NCBI GenBank assembly: GCA_965116335.1
Contig: OZ220677.1
Coordinates: 1,426,001-1,490,000 of the forward strand
Reading direction: 5' to 3'
Length of the DNA stretch: 64,000 nucleotides
DNA from: G963663315 sp965116335
Lineage (GTDB): Bacteria; Pseudomonadota; Gammaproteobacteria; Arenicellales; Poriferihabitantaceae
Positions 44,384 through 53,210 of this stretch are shown piece after piece. The notes beneath the pieces are model-generated. The model had not been told where the DNA came from. It ran no database searches and saw only the letters and a program-made list of their open reading frames with translations. The stretch's first letter is position 1. Each line of letters opens with the position of its first letter. Made by a program: the position numbers and the translations under genes.

Positions 44384-45157
44384 TTACTGCCGGATATTAA
44401 CTCCTCGGTCCAACAGGCGCAGGTTGACTACGAAGAGAAGCAGGCAAAACAGGACGATCAGCACGAACGAAACCAACAGGTTGATATCGGCTATGCCCAG
44501 AAAACCGAACCGGAATCCACTGATCATGTAGAGAATCGGGTTGGCGTGGGAAACTACCTGCCAGAACTCCGGCAACAACTTGATCGAATAAAAAACCCCG
44601 CCCAGATAGGTCAATGGAGTCAGTATGAAATTGGGAATAATGGTCACATCGTCAAATTTGGTGGCGAAAATACCATTCAGAAATCCGGCCAGGGAGAACA
44701 ACAGTGCCGTAAGTATGATAATACTGGCCGCGACCGGGAAATTGTAAATCGACAGATCACTGAAAAAGAGAGATACCAGAGTAACCACGACACCTACCAG
44801 CAGCCCGCGCAAAACACCTCCGCATACATAGCCGAGCAATATGATGCTGTTGGGAACCGGAGAGACCTGCAACTCCTCAATCGAGCGCTGAAACTTGGCA
44901 CCGAAAAATGAAGAGGAAACATTGGCATAAGAGCTGTTGATGACCGACATCAGGATGAGTCCGGGTACGATGAACTCCATATAGGAATGCCCTGCCATCT
45001 CACCGATCCGCGGGCCAATCAGATTGCCGAAAATAATGAAGTACAGCGTAGTCGTTATGATGGGAGGAAAGATAGTTTGCTGCCAGATCCGCATGAATCG
45101 GGTAACTTCCTTGTCCAGTATGGTGACGAACGCGACCCGGTTTCGCTCACTGTTCAT
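44384..45157 (-). CDS. ABC-2 type transporter permease
   Basis: 257-aa membrane subunit with six hydrophobic helices, resembling YadH and other exporter permeases. The conserved segment before the last helices is TPLTYLGGVFYSIKLLPEFWQ (near 182-202). It overlaps the ATPase gene by four bases. Exported substrate unknown. Confidence 0.88.
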   Translation of the reverse strand: MNSERNRVAFVTILDKEVTRFMRIWQQTIFPPIITTTLYFIIFGNLIGPRIGEMAGHSYMEFIVPGLILMSVINSSYANVSSSFFGAKFQRSIEELQVSPVPNSIILLGYVCGGVLRGLLVGVVVTLVSLFFSDLSIYNFPVAASIIILTALLFSLAGFLNGIFATKFDDVTIIPNFILTPLTYLGGVFYSIKLLPEFWQVVSHANPILYMISGFRFGFLGIADINLLVSFVLIVLFCLLLFVVNLRLLDRGVNIRQ

Positions 45158-46104
45158 GACTGCCCCCTGTCACCTGATTGATTCTCGCCCGTGATTTCCA
45201 TGAACAATTGCTCCAGCCTGTTGGTCTTGTTACGCATACTCGCCACCCGGATTTGATGTTTTGAGAGCAGTTCAAAGGCAGTGTTCATACCCTGGGTCTT
45301 CGACACCATAACCTCCAGAGTCATCGCGTTGCGTAACTTCCAGCGCGGGTCAACCGAATCAGCCAGCGACCCAGGCAATTGAGTCAGAGGAGACGCCAGA
45401 TCCAGTATGTAGGTATCCTGTCGCAACTGCGACAACAGGCTTTGGGTATCCGTATTTTCCATCAACTCTCCGCGCTCTATGATCGCGATATTCCGGCACA
45501 GGCTTTCCGCTTCTTCCAGATAGTGAGTCGTCAATATAACGGTAGTGCCCTTTTCATTGATTTCGGCCAGAAACTCCCACATCAACCGTCTGATCTCAAT
45601 ATCAACGCCCGCAGTCGGCTCATCCAGGATCAACAACCGGGGTTCATTGACCAGAGCGCGGGCAATCATCAACCTGCGTTTCATGCCTCCTGACAGATTC
45701 CTCGCAGGGGTGTCCTTTTTATCACCCAGGCCCAGCATATCCAGATAGTGCTGCGCCCGTTGTCTGGCTGGTTTCCGCCGAATACCATGGTATCCTGCCT
45801 GATTCGTCACAATCTGTATCGGCGTTTCGAAGATACTGAAGTTCATCTCCTGAGGCACAATACCGATGTGCGATTTGGCTCGATCGAAATCCTCGTCAAT
45901 GTCGATGTCAAAGATTCGGACTGAACCCGAGGTCTTGTTGACCAGTGAAGAGATAATGCCGATCGTGGTTGACTTCCCGGCGCCGTTTTTGCCAATCAGC
46001 CCGAAGAAATCACCCTGCTCAACCGCCAGGTTGATGCCGTCCAGGGCAACATGGCCGTTATCGTAAACTTTCCTCAGATTTGAAATACTGAGCGCTTTGG
46101 TCAT
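45154..46104 (-). CDS. ABC transporter ATP-binding protein (YadG-like)
   Basis: 316 aa from ATG 46104 (a GTG two codons upstream is possible). Walker A GKNGAGKST at 38-46, signature LSGGMKRR near 138-145, Walker B LLILDEPTAGVD near 157-168. The C-terminal extension (230-316) is typical of exporter ATPases of the CcmA/YadG group. It forms a two-gene exporter with the permease downstream. Confidence 0.9.
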   Translation of the reverse strand: MTKALSISNLRKVYDNGHVALDGINLAVEQGDFFGLIGKNGAGKSTTIGIISSLVNKTSGSVRIFDIDIDEDFDRAKSHIGIVPQEMNFSIFETPIQIVTNQAGYHGIRRKPARQRAQHYLDMLGLGDKKDTPARNLSGGMKRRLMIARALVNEPRLLILDEPTAGVDIEIRRLMWEFLAEINEKGTTVILTTHYLEEAESLCRNIAIIERGELMENTDTQSLLSQLRQDTYILDLASPLTQLPGSLADSVDPRWKLRNAMTLEVMVSKTQGMNTAFELLSKHQIRVASMRNKTNRLEQLFMEITGENQSGDRGQS

Positions 46105-46122
46105 GACCACACCCGATCCCTG

Positions 46123-46836
46123 CTACAAGGAGTAATCACGCAGAATCAGGGTCGTCTTCCTGTTCTTTCTTACGGTTACGATTTTCAACGGAATATTCTG
46201 CCTGTTCGGATCCAGCCAGAACGTAACCGTTCTGTGAGTGTCTCCAAGTTTGTTTCGTGTCACTTGCCATGTATTATACACTCTACCATCTTGTTCGAGC
46301 ATTTCGGATTGCGGTGTATGGTACAGATAGCGCGCCGCCCTTCGGGCATTCACATCCCACACGATTTTCCCGGCTACCGATGCCAGATCAGCAGTGGTCA
46401 GGGCAACCGGAAACTCGGTCGAATCCAGTATCTCGCCGGGCGCAATCGGATAACTGTCTCCAGAGTCCAGTTTCAGGATTTTATTGTCGTAATCAACCGT
46501 GAATCCCGATTCTGTATTGCCCTTCCCATGCCGCAAACCCCGATCCAGAAGCGCATGATCTCCGTCCAGATGAAACCAGGTTTGGGTGGTAACATCTCCC
46601 ACAAGTAGCTTTGCCAACCCATCCAGATGGGTGGTCACAGTCGCCTTTATCTGCTGCTCACCGCGCTCCAGAACCACCTCCAGATCACCGATGACTTGAC
46701 TGCCTTCAGCCACAGAATATCGTAGTGTCCGAGTATCGGACGCCTCAGCCAATGCCAATGACGACGTCGTACACAACAGCGTACCGAACAGGAAAACCAG
46801 GATTGGGAGTCGGGCAGGCTGGAATAATCTGATCAT
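46123..46836 (-). CDS. DUF3108 domain protein, secreted
   Basis: 237 aa with a Sec signal peptide (1-31, ending SLALAEA), so exported to the periplasm or outer membrane. The remainder is the beta-rich DUF3108 fold, ending FWLDPNRQNIPLKIVT, the segment shared by family members. No biochemical role is known. The gene is overlapped by the purN stop by four bases and belongs to the purM-purN-DUF3108 unit found in many gammaproteobacteria. Confidence 0.85.
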   Translation of the reverse strand: MIRLFQPARLPILVFLFGTLLCTTSSLALAEASDTRTLRYSVAEGSQVIGDLEVVLERGEQQIKATVTTHLDGLAKLLVGDVTTQTWFHLDGDHALLDRGLRHGKGNTESGFTVDYDNKILKLDSGDSYPIAPGEILDSTEFPVALTTADLASVAGKIVWDVNARRAARYLYHTPQSEMLEQDGRVYNTWQVTRNKLGDTHRTVTFWLDPNRQNIPLKIVTVRKNRKTTLILRDYSL

Positions 46837-47438
46837 GATTTCATCCGGTTGAAACTGACTTGCCCGGTCACAATTCGCTGAATCGCCATCGGGTAGATCC
46901 GGTGTTCCACCTGATGCACTTTCTGTTGCAGGGTGGTCGCGCTATCCTGTGGTGAAATATCCACCCGACTCTGAGTGATAATCGGCCCGTCGTCCAGCGC
47001 ACAAGTCACATAATGAACACTGGCCCCATGCTCCGTCTCGCCCGCGTCAATCACACGCTGGTGGGTATTCAGCCCCTTATATTTTGGCAGAAGCGAGGGA
47101 TGAATGTTTATGATTCTCCCCTCAAACCGACTGACGAAAGCGGCACCCAGTATTCGCATATACCCCGCCAGCACAATAAGGTCGGGTTGATAGCGCGACA
47201 CAGTTTTCGCCAGAACCTGATCGAAGTCAGACGCGGATGAATAATCTCCGGGCGCCATCACCAGAGCCTCGATACCTGCGGACCGGGCTCGATGGAGACC
47301 GAACGCGTCCGCCCGGTTACTGATCACCGCCATGATTCTGGCATCCAGCGTTCCGGCCTGGATATGATCCATAATGGATTGCAGATTGGAACCATTGCCG
47401 GAAATCAGCACCACCAGTTTATAAGTTGAACCAGACAT
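46833..47438 (-). CDS. purN: Phosphoribosylglycinamide formyltransferase
   Basis: Third step of purine synthesis using 10-formyl-THF. 201 aa. The catalytic residues N111 and H113 (IINIHPSLLPKYKG) and D149 (ALDDGPII) correspond to N106, H108 and D144 of the E. coli enzyme. Phosphate loop SGNGSNLQ at 13-20. Eight bases after purM. Confidence 0.96.
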   Translation of the reverse strand: MSGSTYKLVVLISGNGSNLQSIMDHIQAGTLDARIMAVISNRADAFGLHRARSAGIEALVMAPGDYSSASDFDQVLAKTVSRYQPDLIVLAGYMRILGAAFVSRFEGRIINIHPSLLPKYKGLNTHQRVIDAGETEHGASVHYVTCALDDGPIITQSRVDISPQDSATTLQQKVHQVEHRIYPMAIQRIVTGQVSFNRMKS

Positions 47439-47445
47439 GACGGGG

Positions 47446-48495
47446 TTAATCGGTCAGGATCACTCCGGCCTGGTCCGATGCAACAATCTCCCCAAGGATA
47501 AAAACCGTTTCCCCCAGGTCCTCAAGCCGGGCTATCGCAATCTCTGCATCCCTTGAATGGACGCAAACCACCATGCCGATCCCGCAATTAAATGTACGTA
47601 ACATCTCCGCCTGTTCAACCTGGCCGCCCTCCTGCAACCACTCAAAGACAGGCGGCATTGACCAGGATGACCGGGAAATCCGGGCGCTGACGCCCTGTGG
47701 CAACACCCTCGGCACATTGTCAAGCAACCCGCCGCCGGTGATATGAGCGATGGCGGTGAGCTCGATTGATTGGAGCAGGGAGAGAATGGTTTTGACATAA
47801 ATCCGGGTAGGAGTGAGAAGGGCATCACCCAGCGTGGTTCCTGCAAACTCCTGATCCAGATCGCTGCCGGTGCGCTCGATAATTTTCCTGATCAGGGAAT
47901 AACCATTGGAATGGGGGCCCGAAGAACCCAGACCGATAATCGTATCTCCCGCACAGACCCGCTGTGGCGTGATCAGGTCACTTTTTTCGACGACACCGAC
48001 CGCGAAACCGGCCAGGTCGTAATCCCCGGAAGCATACAAGCCGGGCATTTCTGCCGTCTCCCCACCGACCAGAGAGCAACCTGCAAGGGTACATCCCCGG
48101 GCAATGCCATGGATGATAGTTTCCGCCTGCTCCACATCGAGCTTTCCGGTGGCGAAGTAGTCCAGGAAATACAAGGGTTCAGCACCACATACGATAATGT
48201 CATTGACACACATCGCAACCAGGTCGATACCGATTGTGTGATGCCGGTTCATCATGCCAGCGAGCTTCAGCTTGGTGCCGATACCATCGGTGCCGGAAAC
48301 CAGTACCGGACACTGAAATCGGCCTGCGGGCAATTCAAACAACGCGCCGAAACCGCCCGCTCCCTGCAGAACGCCCGGACGATAAGTTTCCCTGACTGCG
48401 GGCTTGATTCGATCAACCAGTGTGTTTCCGGCATCTATATCCACCCCACTCTGACTATAACTTAGCGCGGTTTTCGGGCTTTTTTCCAACGGCAT
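47446..48495 (-). CDS. purM: Phosphoribosylformylglycinamidine cyclo-ligase
   Basis: Makes aminoimidazole ribonucleotide in purine synthesis. 349 aa from ATG 48495; ATG 48516 would add seven residues. N-terminal LSYSQSGVDIDAGNTLVDRI, the ATP segment GTDGIGTKLKLA near 71-82, and HITGGGLLDNVPRVLP near 240-255 are all conserved. Divergent from pgsA across a repeat-bearing intergenic region. Confidence 0.96.
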   Translation of the reverse strand: MPLEKSPKTALSYSQSGVDIDAGNTLVDRIKPAVRETYRPGVLQGAGGFGALFELPAGRFQCPVLVSGTDGIGTKLKLAGMMNRHHTIGIDLVAMCVNDIIVCGAEPLYFLDYFATGKLDVEQAETIIHGIARGCTLAGCSLVGGETAEMPGLYASGDYDLAGFAVGVVEKSDLITPQRVCAGDTIIGLGSSGPHSNGYSLIRKIIERTGSDLDQEFAGTTLGDALLTPTRIYVKTILSLLQSIELTAIAHITGGGLLDNVPRVLPQGVSARISRSSWSMPPVFEWLQEGGQVEQAEMLRTFNCGIGMVVCVHSRDAEIAIARLEDLGETVFILGEIVASDQAGVILTD

Positions 48496-48573
48496 CGGAC
48501 AATTTCGGGTAAACATGAAATCCAGCCCCGATTATGCCTGATCAATCCTGAATCGGGTATGAAGTAATTTCGC

Positions 48574-48614
48574 TGAACAAATGTTGTTGAACAAATGTTG
48601 TTGAACAAATGTTT
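48574..48614. repeat. Three tandem copies of a 14-bp repeat
   Basis: TGAACAAATGTTGT repeated with a 14-bp period (48574, 48588, 48602), the last copy diverging at its end. Each unit contains the near-palindrome AACAAATGTT. It lies between the divergent purM and pgsA genes, so it could bind a regulator. Confidence 0.75.
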
Positions 48615-48680
48615 GAAAATCGACGGGTGCAGTGATAGGTTAGCCAAACCTGTTTTTTGACTCTTTGACATGGCCTTACG

Positions 48681-49244
48681 GTGCATAATCTGCTCTCACT
48701 CGTTCCCAATCTGCTGACTCTCGCCCGAATCGCGTCCTGCCCGATACTGGTGCTGTTGCTGTATGAACATAGCTATGACCTGGCGTTATACCTGTTTATC
48801 GCCGCCGGCATTACGGATGGTCTGGATGGATATATTGCAAAACAGTTCAATTATGTCTCAAATCTGGGCAAGGTGCTTGACCCGATGGCCGATAAACTGT
48901 TGATCGGCAGTACCTATATCATGCTGGCTATCCTGGGTGATATTCCTTTCTGGTTGGTGGTGCTGGTGATGTTCAGAGACCTGGTTATCGTGGTCGGCTA
49001 CCTGATTATCGCGGTGATGGTACAAACCGTATCGGTGCGCCCCACCTGGCCAAGCAAGGTCAACACATTTCTGCAAATTTCGCTGATGATCTCCGTATTA
49101 CTGGAGAAGTCGGCCATTCTTTCTGTACCGATAATAGTCGACGCCCTGATTCTCGGAGTGCTGGTCACGACGGTGATCAGCGGGATTCAGTATGTATGGC
49201 TGTGGGGAATTCGACAGGAATTTTCCAACCCGGTTGAAAAATGA
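48681..49244 (+). CDS. CDP-alcohol phosphatidyltransferase (PgsA-like)
   Basis: 187-aa membrane enzyme. The CDP-alcohol motif is complete: D46-G-L-D49-G and D67-P-M-A-D71 within GITDGLDGYIAK and GKVLDPMADK. Five to six hydrophobic segments. Probably phosphatidylglycerophosphate synthase or a related cardiolipin-type enzyme; PgsA proteins are usually similar in size. Start is GTG 48681. The gene overlaps hda by four bases, a common pairing. Confidence 0.85.
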   Translation: MHNLLSLVPNLLTLARIASCPILVLLLYEHSYDLALYLFIAAGITDGLDGYIAKQFNYVSNLGKVLDPMADKLLIGSTYIMLAILGDIPFWLVVLVMFRDLVIVVGYLIIAVMVQTVSVRPTWPSKVNTFLQISLMISVLLEKSAILSVPIIVDALILGVLVTTVISGIQYVWLWGIRQEFSNPVEK

Positions 49245-49930
49245 ACAGACAAACACTGATTCCAGCGGATACCGGAGACGAGATCGCTCTCGAAAGTTTT
49301 TACGAGAGAGGAAATGAGATACTGGTCCGGGAATTGAGGAACCTGCTGTGGGGGGTTCAAACCCGACCGATCATCTATTTGTGGGGAGAATCCGGCAGTG
49401 GCAAAACCCATTTACTCAACGCCTGCTGCGTGAGCGCCAAAAAGCAGTCGAAGCCCGGGATTTACGTCTCCCTGACCGGGCGGGACGAGGTCGAACTGGA
49501 CAAATTGCTCCCGGTTGCTGCAAATACCATCCTTTGCCTGGATGATATAGGAACGATTGCCAGCCTGAACGATATGCAGGTGAAGATTCTGGCACTGTAC
49601 GAAAGCGTAACCCAGAATTCCGGGACACTGATCGTTAGCGGTTCGGCGCCGCCCGGCAAAATCAATCTGGAACTGAAAGACCTGGAATCCCGTCTGGCCT
49701 GTGGCGGGGTGTATCACCTCCAACCGCTGGATGAAACCGGCAAACAACAGGCACTACGGCATCAGGCACTCATACGGGGGTTTGATCTGGATGAGAAAGT
49801 GACCGCGTTCATCATGTCTCGTTGCAGGCGCGATACCGGGTCGCTGTTTGCCTTGCTCGACAAAATCGACAGCGCCTCACTACGGGATCAGCGCAAAATT
49901 ACCGTCCCTTTCCTGAAAACGTTATTGTGA
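49241..49930 (+). CDS. hda: DnaA regulatory inactivator Hda
   Basis: AAA+ protein that promotes ATP hydrolysis by DnaA after replication begins, acting with the sliding clamp. 229 aa; Walker A GESGSGKTH at 49-57, Walker B LCLDDIGTIA near 98-107, sensor-type arginines near the C-terminus. The clamp-binding hexapeptide normally at the N-terminus (QLSLPL-like) is only weakly recognisable (RQTLIPA, 3-9). Overlaps the pgsA-like gene by four bases. Confidence 0.88.
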   Translation: MNRQTLIPADTGDEIALESFYERGNEILVRELRNLLWGVQTRPIIYLWGESGSGKTHLLNACCVSAKKQSKPGIYVSLTGRDEVELDKLLPVAANTILCLDDIGTIASLNDMQVKILALYESVTQNSGTLIVSGSAPPGKINLELKDLESRLACGGVYHLQPLDETGKQQALRHQALIRGFDLDEKVTAFIMSRCRRDTGSLFALLDKIDSASLRDQRKITVPFLKTLL

Positions 49931-49963
49931 CAACCTGACCGGAATTCTGACCAGGGTTCGCCG

Positions 49964-50566
49964 CTACAGCGTCCTGCCATCCAGGGCGACGGCGAGACCG
50001 GCTACCCGGCGCCCGAGCATTTCCGACAGCGTTTTTTCATCATCACAAACCGGCAGGGCGCCATCTGACCCGTCAACATGGCCTGCGCCGTAAGGACTGC
50101 CGCCGGTCTGTGTCTGGCTGAGCCGAGTACCGCTATAAGGCAGTCCGGTGATGATCATGCCGTGATGGATCAGGGGCAGCATCATGGATAGCAGGGTGCT
50201 TTCCTGGCCACCATGCACGCTGCCGGAAGAGGTAAATACGGCGGCGGGTTTATCCTTGAGGGCGCCATTCAACCATTGCGGGACCGTCTGATCAAAAAAA
50301 TACTTCAATGGCGATGCGATGGTGCCAAAACGGGTGGGACTGCCGAGTATCAGTCCGGCGCAACTCTCCAGATCATCGGTTGACGCATAGACGTCCCCGG
50401 TCGGGTGAATGGCCTCTTCGGTCGCTTCACAGACCGTAGAGACCGCCGGCACAGTCCGCATCACAGCCTCGCACAAGCCAACACTCTCCACGCCCTGCCC
50501 CACATACCTCGCAAGCTCCGCAGTAGCACCATGACGACTATAGTACAGAATCAGGATTTTCTTCAT
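49964..50566 (-). CDS. wrbA: NAD(P)H:quinone oxidoreductase WrbA
   Basis: 200-aa flavodoxin-like FMN enzyme. The FMN phosphate loop YYSRHGATAELA (9-20) and the segments GSPTRFGTIASPLKYFFDQT (75-94) and PYGAGHVDGSDG (158-169) are family hallmarks. Reduces quinones by two electrons, protecting against oxidative stress. It borders the accessory island that begins just beyond its start codon. Confidence 0.93.
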   Translation of the reverse strand: MKKILILYYSRHGATAELARYVGQGVESVGLCEAVMRTVPAVSTVCEATEEAIHPTGDVYASTDDLESCAGLILGSPTRFGTIASPLKYFFDQTVPQWLNGALKDKPAAVFTSSGSVHGGQESTLLSMMLPLIHHGMIITGLPYSGTRLSQTQTGGSPYGAGHVDGSDGALPVCDDEKTLSEMLGRRVAGLAVALDGRTL

Positions 50567-50616
50567 CTGCCTTACCGTTGGTATTTAATGAACGGGGTCA
50601 GGCTGGCCATTGGGTT

Positions 50617-50841
50617 TCATCCCCAGAGCAGAGGGGGCGAATGAGTAGAGTCATGCCTGTTATCCTTCAAAGGTAGTGTGATTTCAGGATGACTTTCATT
50701 CGTCAAAGCTCGCACGTTTGGGGTCATTTCTTGCGACAGCCTCGTCTCGGCCCAAAACAATCTGGACCATGTCGTGCGTGTCAGTGTTGATTTGCCACAC
50801 CCGTTCGGGCCTGCTACGACATACAGGGTTGGCACGGTCAA
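50617..50841 (-). pseudogene. Decayed zeta-toxin kinase fragment
   Basis: Only the first about 30 residues look native: LYVVAGPNGCGKSTLTR is the P-loop of zeta toxins, which phosphorylate UDP-N-acetylglucosamine. After SRLF the frame leaves the family. A forward shift of one base gives GRDEAVARNDPKRASFDE and then a stop, which resembles the next part of zeta toxins. So the gene carries at least one frameshift and a later truncation. A TTG (50841) or GTG (50835) would be the start. Inactive as a toxin. Confidence 0.65.
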
Positions 50842-50856
50842 CCACCTGGAACCTAA

Positions 50857-51066
50857 TCAGGGCAGCTTTTGGTTAGGTGTGGACTCTTCGAGCACTCGAT
50901 CACCGCCTTTGGTGCGTGCAATATAACACCCGTCTGACCTGATGCCGTATAGTGTCCCACCAGCTTCGAGCTGGGCCGCGAGATCTGCCTTGATTTGGTC
51001 ACGCCAGTCTTTCGGTCGACCCGGTATATCGGGGGGACACGTAGCTACTTTCATGGGCTTTGTCAT
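50857..51066 (-). CDS. Small conserved-looking protein upstream of zeta-toxin remnant
   Basis: 69 aa from ATG 51066. Contains CPPDIPGRPKDWRDQIKADL (10-29) and a beta-hairpin-like TLYGIRSDGCYIARTKGGDR. It is intact and 15 bases before the decayed zeta-like gene, the position of the antitoxin or accessory gene in chromosomal zeta loci. I do not recognise a named family; antitoxin function is inference. Confidence 0.6.
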   Translation of the reverse strand: MTKPMKVATCPPDIPGRPKDWRDQIKADLAAQLEAGGTLYGIRSDGCYIARTKGGDRVLEESTPNQKLP

Positions 51067-51099
51067 AATTAATTATAAGGGATTGTATATATCAGTCAC

Positions 51100-51291
51100 T
51101 TATCTGTAATTTTGATAACGGGTATGGGCGGGATCATTGATTTTTGGTCCGTTTCCGGGCCGCTCAATCCCCGCCTTCTTCAAGGCTTCTTCCAGTTTCT
51201 GATGTGCCCGGTAACTTCTCAAGTCAAGATGACCTGAGCCACGTAATATTGCCCGACGATTCTTCTCGATGGTTGATTTGGTCTGTTTCAT
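51100..51291 (-). CDS. 63-aa basic protein co-encoded with Clp-fold protease
   Basis: 63 aa from ATG 51291, chosen because GGAAGGAGAACA precedes it; a 14-codon upstream extension is rejected. Lysine/arginine-rich (MKQTKSTIEKNRRAILRGSG) with a central predicted helix (YRAHQKLEEALKKAGIE). The start codon overlaps the stop of the protease gene (ATGA), so translation is coupled. Function unknown; it could be a substrate, adaptor or inhibitor of the protease. Confidence 0.6.
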   Translation of the reverse strand: MKQTKSTIEKNRRAILRGSGHLDLRSYRAHQKLEEALKKAGIERPGNGPKINDPAHTRYQNYR

Positions 51292-52163
51292 TGTTCTCCT
51301 TCCAGCTTGGTATAATATGCAGTCTTCAAGCACACGAGCATATTATTATTTTTCATGTAATCCGTCATGAAGTTATGAGTCTTGTGTAATCTTCCTTGAA
51401 GAGTTTCATGACAAGATATATCTTCTATTTTCAATTGCAACTCATCTGTAAGTAGTTTCATTGGGATGCCACGAGAATGCGCATGCCACCTTGTTGTATC
51501 ATTAAGCGCCATCGCGATTTTATTGGCTCGCTCCCGTTTCATCTTCGGCGTTACCTTATCACCATTCGTTTCTGTTTTACTCCAATTCTTGAATTTGTAG
51601 GTTGTCAGCCACTTTTCCAACAATTCCACCGAATGCTCTCTGGCCTGTTCGTATCGATGCAAGTCAGCCAAATTCATCTTGTCCACGAGCGCATACTCCA
51701 ATGGGGTAAGTGTTCCGTCCTCGGATTTTTTATTAAGTTCCTGAAATTTTTCCAGATACCCTAAACCTGGAACCCATTTTTCGTCTATAAAAAATTGAGG
51801 GTCTATCGGGCCTAACTGCGAAAAGTAGTCCATATAGATATTGTCCCCAGACAAGGCAAAAACAGTCCCGGCCGACATCGCCTGATCTGGAATAATAAAA
51901 TCCACTATTTTGTAATGATGACGGATTACCTCAACGGTCCGTTCTACGGCATCAACTAACCCGCCTCCTGTATCCAATACTACTGTCAATCGACCATTGA
52001 AATTCTTCTGTTTCGACAACTCCTCTACTTCGGTTCGAACAATCCCGGGCAAATCAGGAAACATCGGGCCGTATATAGCCATAACATCTGATTCACGAAT
52101 TTGCGCCAATCCCGAAAGGTGAATCCCTGCCAGATGCTCTAAAAATCTTTGGATTTCACTCAT
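51288..52163 (-). CDS. SDH-type Clp-fold serine protease
   Basis: 291 aa from ATG 52163. Looks like the serine dehydrogenase proteinase family: an N-terminal strand VVLDTGGGLVDA (62-73) supplies the oxyanion glycine loop, and PDQAMSAGT (92-100) carries the nucleophile S97, followed by LGPIDPQF (117-124). No signal peptide or membrane helix, unlike SppA. The family is soluble or loosely membrane-associated. It forms an operon with a 63-aa gene and lies in the accessory island with restriction-like genes. AT-rich relative to the flanking core genes. Confidence 0.75.
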   Translation of the reverse strand: MSEIQRFLEHLAGIHLSGLAQIRESDVMAIYGPMFPDLPGIVRTEVEELSKQKNFNGRLTVVLDTGGGLVDAVERTVEVIRHHYKIVDFIIPDQAMSAGTVFALSGDNIYMDYFSQLGPIDPQFFIDEKWVPGLGYLEKFQELNKKSEDGTLTPLEYALVDKMNLADLHRYEQAREHSVELLEKWLTTYKFKNWSKTETNGDKVTPKMKRERANKIAMALNDTTRWHAHSRGIPMKLLTDELQLKIEDISCHETLQGRLHKTHNFMTDYMKNNNMLVCLKTAYYTKLEGEQ

Positions 52164-52288
52164 AGATGTAAGTATGGATTGGGAACAAATCAATCATATC
52201 ACTATATTGGCTTTACGGGGGAACGGAATGCTGTCGCTGATCAATCCTCGCTGGCATTACGCAATCCTTAACATTCCAATGGGTGTGT

Positions 52289-52294
52289 ATAATC
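52289..52294 (+). promoter_or_regulatory. Candidate -10 box for the membrane-anchored unknown gene
   Basis: TATAAT about 60 bases before the ATG at 52354, with TTAACA 14 bases upstream, a short spacing. Tentative. Confidence 0.3.
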
Positions 52295-52353
52295 CCATGC
52301 GGGTTTTACAACACAGACTCCTAACTCAGGCAAATTTTCCGGCAGGATGAGGA

Positions 52354-53016
52354 ATGAACGGTCAAACACTGACAAAACGGGCAAAAAATATCTTAAGCAC
52401 CATGAAGGGCGTTCTACTCGTTATCCTAATAACCTTAGGGATTATCGCGGGGCTTCTACAATTACCCGAGCAATATAATAAATTCCGTCTTGAAATTCCT
52501 ATCCTGCGCGAAACATGGCTAAATGCTTCGCAATGGACAGGAATATATAGTTCCTCCCCAGAGGGCATAGTCAATATGACAGAACTAAACCTCTCATGGG
52601 AGTCCGATGTGAAAATATCTCTGGATTATTCGGAAGAAGACCATAGCATTGACGGATATATTCATTCCGAAATGTTCTGTAAATCAGGGCATTTATATCG
52701 TACTGTTCTGCTAACAGGAATACCGAATATATGGCATCCGAACCGTTTGGATTTAGTTGCGTTTGACGTTAAACATGGGGAAACAGTCACTTGGGACGAT
52801 ACAACTTGGGACGATACAGTCACTTGGGACGCCAATATACGAATTGAGAGAACAGGACTACAGGGATCCATTTCAGTATCAAGTATCGGTAGTGAACGTC
52901 GCTTATTTGAAAAGAAGTTGAGACTTTTCTTCGATTCAGTGTTAAATGAAGAAGAGTTGGATGTTCATTGTTTAAGCTCAGACGACTGGAGGAAAATACT
53001 TGAGAAGAATAACTGA
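52354..53016 (+). CDS. Membrane-anchored protein of unknown function
   Basis: 220 aa. Residues 18-36 form one membrane helix (GVLLVILITLGIIAGLLQL), followed by about 180 residues of beta-rich soluble domain. A short internal repeat, TVTWDDTTWDDTVTWDA (144-160), comes from a 15-bp DNA duplication. AGGATGAGGA precedes the ATG. No family recognised. Its placement between the protease operon and the methyltransferase-nuclease pair, on the opposite strand, suggests an island gene, and its base composition is AT-rich. Confidence 0.6.
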   Translation: MNGQTLTKRAKNILSTMKGVLLVILITLGIIAGLLQLPEQYNKFRLEIPILRETWLNASQWTGIYSSSPEGIVNMTELNLSWESDVKISLDYSEEDHSIDGYIHSEMFCKSGHLYRTVLLTGIPNIWHPNRLDLVAFDVKHGETVTWDDTTWDDTVTWDANIRIERTGLQGSISVSSIGSERRLFEKKLRLFFDSVLNEEELDVHCLSSDDWRKILEKNN

Positions 53017-53210
53017 TTGCCCGTCAACCGACTATCCAGTTTCGTTGACCCGCCACAAGGCCGAGCCTCAAGCGCGGGCTTCCGACGAACCGGCGCACGA
53101 GGAGACGGGGGAATCTCAGGCGACCTTCTCAATGGATTTCTGTACCTACATTTAGCCATGTAATTCATAGACAGCGTTTTAGTAAAATGGGTGTCTATGA
53201 ATCGCATAGC

